Shown: positions 52,249-57,702 of the stretch, in pieces
How the letters are laid out: each line of letters begins with the position of its first letter
Numbering within the stretch: position 1 is the stretch's first letter
NCBI RefSeq assembly: GCF_014652855.1
Contig: NZ_BMZP01000018.1
Span: forward strand, 1-60,277
Direction: 5' to 3'
DNA length: 60,277 nt
Source of the DNA: Novosphingobium pokkalii
Lineage (GTDB): Bacteria > Pseudomonadota > Alphaproteobacteria > Sphingomonadales > Sphingomonadaceae
The notes under the pieces: model-generated
What the model saw: the letters and a program-made list of their open reading frames with translations, nothing else
The model's database searches: none
What the model was told of the DNA's origin: nothing
Translations under genes and position numbers: made by a program

Positions 52249-52520
52249 ACCAGCCTCTCCCGCCCGAATGGGGCACGCCTGTCCTGCCGACCATGTCGCC
52301 GCGCACATTCTGGCGGCGGGGGCAGCGCGGTCTGCGCCGGATGACCAGGCGCCAGCGAGCGATCTTTGGGGCCGTGCGCTTCGAGGGCGCAAGCTATGCC
52401 GAGCTGGCGCAGCGCCATGGCATCAGCATGGAGGCGGTGCAGGCCGAGCTCGCCAAGGCCCTCTCCACGCTGACCCGCGCGGTCTATGGGCACTGGTGGC
52501 AGCGCTGGTGGCCGTGGTGA
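52245..52520 (+). CDS. Sigma-70 region 4-like HTH protein
   Basis: 91-residue protein dominated by one helix-turn-helix like region 4 of sigma factors: RQRAIFGAVRFEGASYAELA then QRHGISMEAVQAELAKALST. Ends Trp-rich (GHWWQRWWPW). No region 2, so not a stand-alone sigma factor. Translationally coupled to ardC by ATGA overlap, as is common in proteobacterial integrative elements, where such proteins are thought to be regulators. Confidence 0.82.
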   Translation: MNQPLPPEWGTPVLPTMSPRTFWRRGQRGLRRMTRRQRAIFGAVRFEGASYAELAQRHGISMEAVQAELAKALSTLTRAVYGHWWQRWWPW

Positions 52521-52575
52521 AAAATTCAGGCTGCCCGATGGCTCGCCATCGGGCGGCACCGTTGTGTGGGTCCCA

Positions 52576-52785
52576 TCAGGTGAAGTCGTCAACGGAGTAG
52601 AACATCGGGTTCTGCAGCCACTGGTCGAGCGAGCTGCGACGCCAGCCCACGCAGCGCGTGGCGATGCGCGACTGCTTGGGAAAGGTCCCATTCTGGACCT
52701 TGCGATAGAGCGTCGCGCGCGAGAGCCCGGTTTCCTTGAGCACCTGGGGCAAACGCACGAACGAATTGGGAGAGCTGGTATTCAT
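52576..52785 (-). CDS. AlpA-family / MerR-like HTH regulator
   Basis: 69-residue AlpA-type DNA-binding protein: FVRLPQVLKETGLSRATLYR then KVQNGTFPKQSRIATRCVGW, ending SLDQWLQNP. Such proteins act as excisionase or activators of integrase genes in P4-like elements. ATG 52785 follows AGGA. It converges on the sigma-like gene, on the same element as the P4-type integrase. A 281-bp spacer separates it from the next gene; inside is GTTGCG(n7)CGCAAC (52842-52860). Confidence 0.85.
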   Translation of the reverse strand: MNTSSPNSFVRLPQVLKETGLSRATLYRKVQNGTFPKQSRIATRCVGWRRSSLDQWLQNPMFYSVDDFT

Positions 52786-53066
52786 GGCACATCCTTCCTG
52801 TTTCATGGGTTGGATTGGCCGGCCACGAGTAGAATTGGGGCGTTGCGGGAAAAGCGCAACCACCTGAGAATCCGGGAAATGCGGCATCTGCCGCGAGCAT
52901 GCTGCCCGGTACACCGAAGCGCACCGGTACGACCTCGCACGAACACCAAAAAAATTTGCGCGCAGGGGCAGCGCTGCTGGCAAAACCACCAAGGTCAGCG
53001 GCATCACGCAATCAACTGCTCGCAACCGATATTGCCGCGCGAATCAGCCTGGCGCGGCGATACCGA

Positions 53067-53651
53067 TCAGGACGGCGCCCGGCGCAGTCTCCGTCGGCCG
53101 TGTCCGGTCACCTCGGCGACGTGGTCCACCAGCGCGGTGATGATGTCGCGAACCTCCCCAGCGGCAAAGCCTCCCGTGTCCGGCTTGATACCGTGCGCGC
53201 GGCTGAGGTCGTTCCATTTCCAATAGGGCGAGAGCAAGTTCATCAGCCGCTCGGTCTCCATGTCTCCGCAACCAAAGCCAGTGGCATTGGCGTAGGCCAG
53301 GGAACGGTCAACGTGGAGGCCGATGTATTTGGCGCACCACGCGTCTGGGAAACCCACGTCGAGCAGGTGCGACGACATCGCCAGCTGCGCGACGATGCCG
53401 GCGGAGTAGAACAGATAGGCAGCGTCATCGGCCATGGGAGAGGTCAGCGATCCCATGAACTCGCCTGCACGCTGGTAGCGATCCAGGCTGAGTGCGCGGC
53501 CTTCGCGGGTGCGCAGGAGCCGAACGGGCCGCGCATCGTAGCGTCGCCATAGCGCGCCGAGTTCAGAATTCTCGCTCGGCAAAGTGATGATGGCAGCGCC
53601 CAGCGCGGGGGCGCCAACGTGGGATGAAGTAGCAGGAACGATCGTGTCCAT
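53067..53651 (-). CDS. Element-borne hypothetical protein
   Basis: 194-residue protein I do not recognise. Composition is mixed, with three tryptophans and two cysteines; there is no signal peptide or clear motif. The segment SLTSPMADDAAYLFYSAGIV reads as a buried helix and DVGFPDAWCAKYIGLHVDRS as another. The C-terminus is basic (VTGHGRRRLRRAPS). An AGGTATATATGG-like run precedes ATG 53651, giving an AT-rich initiation region. Probably an accessory gene of the element. Confidence 0.6.
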   Translation of the reverse strand: MDTIVPATSSHVGAPALGAAIITLPSENSELGALWRRYDARPVRLLRTREGRALSLDRYQRAGEFMGSLTSPMADDAAYLFYSAGIVAQLAMSSHLLDVGFPDAWCAKYIGLHVDRSLAYANATGFGCGDMETERLMNLLSPYWKWNDLSRAHGIKPDTGGFAAGEVRDIITALVDHVAEVTGHGRRRLRRAPS

Positions 53652-54412
53652 ATATACCTCCGGTCCGCGTCAGAAGCGGGGAGCGGAAGGCCTCAGGTCA
53701 TCACGCGGACTGACCCCGAGCTCCCGCACGCTTGCGCGCGGGAGCCGCCGGAGCTGGTAACATGTCAGTAACATGCGCCGCCGTCTTTAACCCGAAGGTC
53801 TGGACATGCACGGCGACACCCCGGAAAACCGCGTTTTCCGAGTTGGCTTTACTGACGGGATTACCAGTCCCGGCGCTGCCCTTTGCGCAGCGCGGACCCA
53901 CGATACCAGACGCGAATCCGCGCGCCAAGTTTTTGCGTGAATTATGGAAAAGTGGGGTGCCCGCCTTCAGCTCTTGGGCGAGCATGTTCAAACGACTGCG
54001 GCAGGGTAGCACTTCGTGAAGGCGCCGGGCGGGTAGCGGCCTTCAGCCTTGCGCGTCTCGCTGACCCCATCGCGCAACGCATTGGCGATCATCGCTACGA
54101 ATTGAGGGGAGGCCTGCGGTCCGCAGTTGCACCGGCAGTCACAAGACGTGTCGCGTAACCTGTGACTGCCGGTACAGCAAAAGCTTTAGCAGATCGCGCG
54201 CGTCTGTGAATTGGTTTCCTCCTAAGAGGTTATACCTGGAAGATATTTGCCTAGCTATTTACGAGAGCAATCCATTTTTTCAGTGCCGACCAGGCGCCTG
54301 TATTTCCTGTTGATCGGAATCGGTCCGACGCTCCGTTCTAAACCAGCCGAGGGGTGCGGTACGGGGCATGATTTTGGCCAATGGCGAAGGCTGTCTGGTT
54401 TGACGTTGGCGC
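53652..54412. other. 761-bp stretch without a convincing gene
   Basis: Holds two GTAACATG direct repeats starting 11 bp apart (53757 and 53768), about one helical turn, as in an operator for the minus-strand gene at 53651. Also a 13-bp inverted repeat ACCGGCAGTCACA/TGTGACTGCCGGT (54131-54143, 54161-54173) and a GC-poor patch at 54200-54330. Could be decayed sequence or a replication/partition site. Confidence 0.55.
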
Positions 54413-54580
54413 TCAATCGGCCGTTTCCAGACTCTCGCGAATGGCATCTACCAACATCGCGGCCAGCGCCTCTTCCGCACGTGCGCGTGAGGCCGGATCC
54501 TTGGCGGCGAGATCGTTGCGAAGCCACTGCGGTGCGCGTTCGATCACGCCGAGAATTCGGGTCTTGGTCTTGTCGTCCAT
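54413..54580 (-). CDS. DUF6771-family small protein
   Basis: 55 residues: MDDKTKTRILGVIERAPQWL then RNDLAAKDPASRARAEEALA and AMLVDAIRESLETAD. The ERAPxWLRxDLAAKD and RAEExLAAM pattern is that of DUF6771, small proteins found near tra genes in sphingomonad elements; function unknown. ATG 54580 has GAGTGAGCT before it. It lies 76 bp downstream of traD on the same strand, so probably in the same transfer unit. Confidence 0.78.
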   Translation of the reverse strand: MDDKTKTRILGVIERAPQWLRNDLAAKDPASRARAEEALAAMLVDAIRESLETAD

Positions 54581-54656
54581 AGCTCACTCTATGGCGCCGT
54601 GGCAGGCATGGGGCAACGTGCAGGCGATGGACGGTGGAAGCGGTGTTGCCGGCTGC

Positions 54657-54965
54657 TCAGTCTTTGTCGTCGGCATCGGCAAATGCCCGCTGTCCCCGCC
54701 GCCGCCAGAGCGTGAGCTGGTTGCCGCTGTCGTTGGTACGCAGCTTGGCTGCCGCCTCGACCAGCAGACCAAGAATGGTGGCGCGATCATCATCGGTCAG
54801 TTCGATAAGGCCCGCCTTGGCAATCAGCCCGCCCAGCTCGATCAGCTGCCGCGTGCGTTCGCGCCGCTTCACCTGCCACGCCCGCGTGTCATGTCGCGCC
54901 TGTTGCAGGGCCAGGCGATGGCGCGCGCTGGTCGTGCGGCGCTGCTGGTTACGCGTTGTCGCCAG
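54657..54965 (-). CDS. traD: Conjugal transfer protein TraD (Ti-type)
   Basis: About 100 residues of the small TraD family of Ti-type transfer systems: RRERTRQLIELGGLIAKAGL then IELTDDDRATILGLLVEAAA. The basic N-terminus (TTRNQQRRTTSARHRLALQQ) suggests DNA or relaxosome contact. No standard start codon exists in the region where the protein should begin: the frame is open back to 55202 inside traC, but near the expected N-terminus only CTG codons (54965, 54977) occur. Overlap with traC makes coupled reinitiation likely. Start uncertain. Confidence 0.72.
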   Translation of the reverse strand: MATTRNQQRRTTSARHRLALQQARHDTRAWQVKRRERTRQLIELGGLIAKAGLIELTDDDRATILGLLVEAAAKLRTNDSGNQLTLWRRRGQRAFADADDKD

Positions 54966-55221
54966 TGCGCTGGCCAGAAGGCTGTTCGGTCCGCTCGCCG
55001 GAAAAGAACGCGGCGCCGCGTTTGCGCCATGCCTCCCGTCGCGTCGGATCGGTGATGGCGGCAATCGAGAGCAGCGCGCCGGCCAGCTCTTCGATTGTAA
55101 GGTGATCGGCGCCAGTGGCTTCAACCAGTTCGCCCAACTGGCTCTGCTTGCGTGCCTTGAGTTGCTTGGCCTTGGCGGTGAGCGCCTTGAGGTCCTCGTC
55201 ATAGTTGCGGGGTTTGCGCAT
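54949..55221 (-). CDS. traC: Conjugal transfer protein TraC (Ti-type)
   Basis: 90-residue relaxosome accessory protein. Pattern of the TraC/TraD-type family: MRKPRNYDEDLKALTAKAKQ then LKARKQSQLGELVEATGADH and LTIEELAGALLSIA, ending with REAWRKRGAAFFSG. In Ti plasmids traC and traD lie divergent from traA with oriT between; the same order is seen here. ATG 55221 is the natural start. The gene end overlaps traD. Confidence 0.82.
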   Translation of the reverse strand: MRKPRNYDEDLKALTAKAKQLKARKQSQLGELVEATGADHLTIEELAGALLSIAAITDPTRREAWRKRGAAFFSGERTEQPSGQRTGDNA

Positions 55222-55339
55222 GTCTGGTGTCCTGTGACGACGGTCCGTTGCGCCGTGAGGCCTCCCAGTTATCGGCCTTGACGATCAATGCCAATTGCCT
55301 GAAACCTCATGGGATTCTGCCGTCCCGAGAATGATGAAA

Positions 55340-55390
55340 TCTTTTGAGGGCGCGCTTATACGTCGTGCCGACGTGCGCTTTTAGGCGTAT
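55340..55390. other. Candidate oriT (Q/pTi-type nick region)
   Basis: On the minus strand the run ACGTATAAGCGCGCCCTC (55346-55363) resembles the nick region of RSF1010/pTi-type origins (core TAAG-TGCGCCCT, here TAAGCGCGCCCT). An adjacent hairpin ACGTCG-TGC-CGACGT lies at 55360-55374. The site is between traC (minus) and traA (plus), exactly where Ti-type oriT is found. Confidence 0.7.
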
Positions 55391-55453
55391 CTGAAGAGTA
55401 GGGATGAAGCGCTCCATCACTTTACAGTGACGAGTCTCTTCATCCCTCTCGCC

Positions 55454-55487
55454 GAACCGGACGTGCAAGTTTCCCTGCATCCGGCTC
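55454..55487 (-). ncRNA. Group II intron domain V
   Basis: 34-nt catalytic hairpin reading GAGCCGGATGCAGGG on the minus strand, GAAA tetraloop, then CTTGCACGTCCGGTTC. It has the conserved shape and length of domain V and the paired GAGCC...GGTTC ends. Confidence 0.88.
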
Positions 55488-55523
55488 TCCATGCTCGCGC
55501 GCTTGGACACGCGAGGGTGGCCG

Positions 55524-57098
55524 TCAACCCCAATTGAGGCGACCAAATGCGTCCCAGAAGCCCTTCATGCTCTCGCGTTGATCGCGCCTCTGGACCGCAT
55601 TCCATCCGTTCGGTTTCTCGATGCTGCGGTGTGGGTATCGCATTGTCCCTCCTTCCCGGAGGAGACGCAGCCGTTTGGACCCATCGGCCCATCGCAGCCG
55701 TTGCCCCCGAGCGTTGGTGGTGAAGCGATGTCGCAGCGTTCGCCACGACGTCTTTCGGTGCTTCTTCCGAAGCCAACGCCCTACGCGCTCCCATATCCAT
55801 CTATCGAGCCGGGAGAAATCCCGACAGGCCAGTGTGGCGTAACGGTAGTAGTTCCGCCACCCAAGCAGGATAGGGTTGAGCTTGTCGACGACATAGGCGA
55901 GGGGGCGTCCGGTCGGGATGCTCTTCACCATGACCTTGAGCCTGTGGCGCAGATCGGTCAGCTTGCCCTTCGGGATGAAGAGATTGCCGACCAGACGCCC
56001 TGTGCGGAGCGCCTTGGTCTGCGCCACCCGATAGCCGAGGAAGTCGAAGCCTTCCCTGACGTCGGTGACCCGGGTCTTTTCCATCGACAGCTCCATGCGA
56101 AGCTCCGTTTTCAGGAACTCCGCCAGCGCGGCCTTTTCCGCTTCCGCATCCTCCCGCGTGCCTTCCACGAGAACGACGAAGTCGTCCGCGTATCTGACCA
56201 GATAGTAGGTCGGCTTGCCCTTCTTGCGATCGAGCAGCCGGCGGGCCGCCGCCCGCTTACCCGGTTCACGAGGATGGATGGACCATCGTCCGTACCGCTC
56301 GTCGAGTGCCGTCAGATAAATGTTCGACAGCATCGGCGAGATGATCCCGCCTTGCGGCGAGCCGGTGACGGGATGACGAAGAGTCCCTTCGACCATGATG
56401 CCCGCTTTCAGGAATGCGTGGATCAGCCTCAGCACCTTGCGGTCGCTGATGCGCCGTCGCACGCGCCCCATCATGACGTGGTGGTCGATTGCGGTGAAGC
56501 AGCCCTTGATGTCGCCCTCGACGACGAACCGGTAGACGGAGGATCCACGGCTCGACGGATGAAGACATTTCTGGATGCGTTCCAGAGCATCATGGGTGCT
56601 GCGTCCCCTCCGGAACCCGTAGGAGGTCGGATAGAAATCCGCCTCGAAAATGGGTTCCAGAATCAGCTTCAAAGCCATTTGCACCACACGATCGATCAGC
56701 GTGGGTATGCCGAGTGGCCGGAACTGTCCCGGTTTGCCGGGCTTTGGGATGAGCCGTTGCCTGACTGGTTGCGGGACATAGGTTCCGTTGCGCAGCGCCT
56801 CGCGTATTTCATCGAGGAGCCTTGCGGCGCCACCGGCGCGCTGCTCGACCGAGCGCCGCGTCATTCCATCCGTTCCCGGTGTCCGGCTGCCGCTATTGCG
56901 GGCGAGCTTTTGCCAGGCTTCGGACAGGGTTCTGCGGTCGCATACGAGATTGAACAGATCGTCGAAGACCCTGTGTGGGTCTTCGTTACTCCACCGATAC
57001 AGCTTGCGCTGCATGTCGAGGACGAACGCGGTATTCACCGCGCCGGGCATATGCCCGCCTCCTGCTTGCATGCCGTATCCACTGCCTTCCTTCGCCAT
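55524..57098 (-). CDS. ltrA: Group II intron reverse transcriptase/maturase
   Basis: Intron-encoded protein of 524 residues that promotes splicing and retrohoming. RT motifs in order: RRLIPKPGKPGQ-like RQRLIPKPGKPGQFRPLGIP (RT1-2), PIFEADFYPTSYGFRRGRST (RT3), VVEGDIKGCFTAIDHHVMM (RT3-4), TGSPQGGIISPMLSNIYL (RT4), YYLVRYADDFVVLVEG with the catalytic YADD near 300 (RT5), FLGYRV (RT7). Domain X is visible (LNPILLGWRNYYRYATLACR). The C-terminal endonuclease looks reduced to a short tail, so retrohoming may use nascent strands. ATG 57098; later in-frame ATGs exist. Confidence 0.93.
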   Translation of the reverse strand: MAKEGSGYGMQAGGGHMPGAVNTAFVLDMQRKLYRWSNEDPHRVFDDLFNLVCDRRTLSEAWQKLARNSGSRTPGTDGMTRRSVEQRAGGAARLLDEIREALRNGTYVPQPVRQRLIPKPGKPGQFRPLGIPTLIDRVVQMALKLILEPIFEADFYPTSYGFRRGRSTHDALERIQKCLHPSSRGSSVYRFVVEGDIKGCFTAIDHHVMMGRVRRRISDRKVLRLIHAFLKAGIMVEGTLRHPVTGSPQGGIISPMLSNIYLTALDERYGRWSIHPREPGKRAAARRLLDRKKGKPTYYLVRYADDFVVLVEGTREDAEAEKAALAEFLKTELRMELSMEKTRVTDVREGFDFLGYRVAQTKALRTGRLVGNLFIPKGKLTDLRHRLKVMVKSIPTGRPLAYVVDKLNPILLGWRNYYRYATLACRDFSRLDRWIWERVGRWLRKKHRKTSWRTLRHRFTTNARGQRLRWADGSKRLRLLREGGTMRYPHRSIEKPNGWNAVQRRDQRESMKGFWDAFGRLNWG

Positions 57099-57702
57099 GT
57101 AAACGGCTTTCCCGTCCTCAGACTACTACGAAGGCTCCGCCCCTCTTCACCACGGTCGCTGGTCGCTTCAGCCATCCGGCGTCCGAAAGCGCCGGAAGTG
57201 ATGACAAGGTTCTCAGGTTCCCCCAATGATCTCTCGCTTGCTGTAGGCACCGACTATACCCCGTGTGAAATCCGGCCCCGGCACCACGCAAACCCATGCC
57301 GGGGCTGGCGCGCGGCGAGCCGCGTGCCTCCAGTCTGCGTCAAACCACCGCAGACCAACGCTTCACCGGTCAGCGGCTTGCGCCGCCGACCGACCCGCCC
57401 ACTTCCGAGTCGGCGAGTTCCATATTCTGACGAGGCGTCCGCCATCGGTTCGGTTGCCCTTGCCATGGCAAGCTCGCTGGCCGGACCGCTCACGGGATCG
57501 GAAGTTCCCGCCCGTCCGGCTTTGACGGGTTCTGCTGATTTATGGCTCCCCGGAAGCACCCGGTTCACCTCACCCATCTGCTTGTCGTCGCGTGCTGCGT
57601 CACACGACGCGCGGGGCATCTCACCCCACGAGATCATCAGGAGCATGAAGTTGAAGAACCTCCTTTCTTTCAACGTCAGAACCTGACGCACGGTGCGTCG
57701 CC

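Larger units (their letters stand above)
55398..57691 (-). mobile_element. Group II intron inserted beside oriT
   Basis: Full-length ribozyme-plus-maturase intron, about 2.29 kb, on the minus strand. Its 5' end is GTGCG at 57691-57687; a long structured region without coding sequence (57099-57686) would hold domains I-III with the ORF in domain IV. Domain V (34 nt, 55454-55487) and a domain VI hairpin (GGGATGAAG/CTTCATCCC, 55401-55446) lead to the 3' end CCCTAC at 55398. Boundaries come from these landmarks and need junction confirmation. Confidence 0.85.

Noticed and set aside
53701..54019. Opposing ORFs of about 95-103 codons in the noncoding stretch of the mobile element
   Set aside because: No ribosome sites, no recognisable pattern, and overlap on both strands.
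55491..57686. Plus-strand open frame opposite the intron maturase
   Set aside because: The minus strand encodes a complete reverse transcriptase with YADD and an adjoining domain V; the plus frame has no motif.
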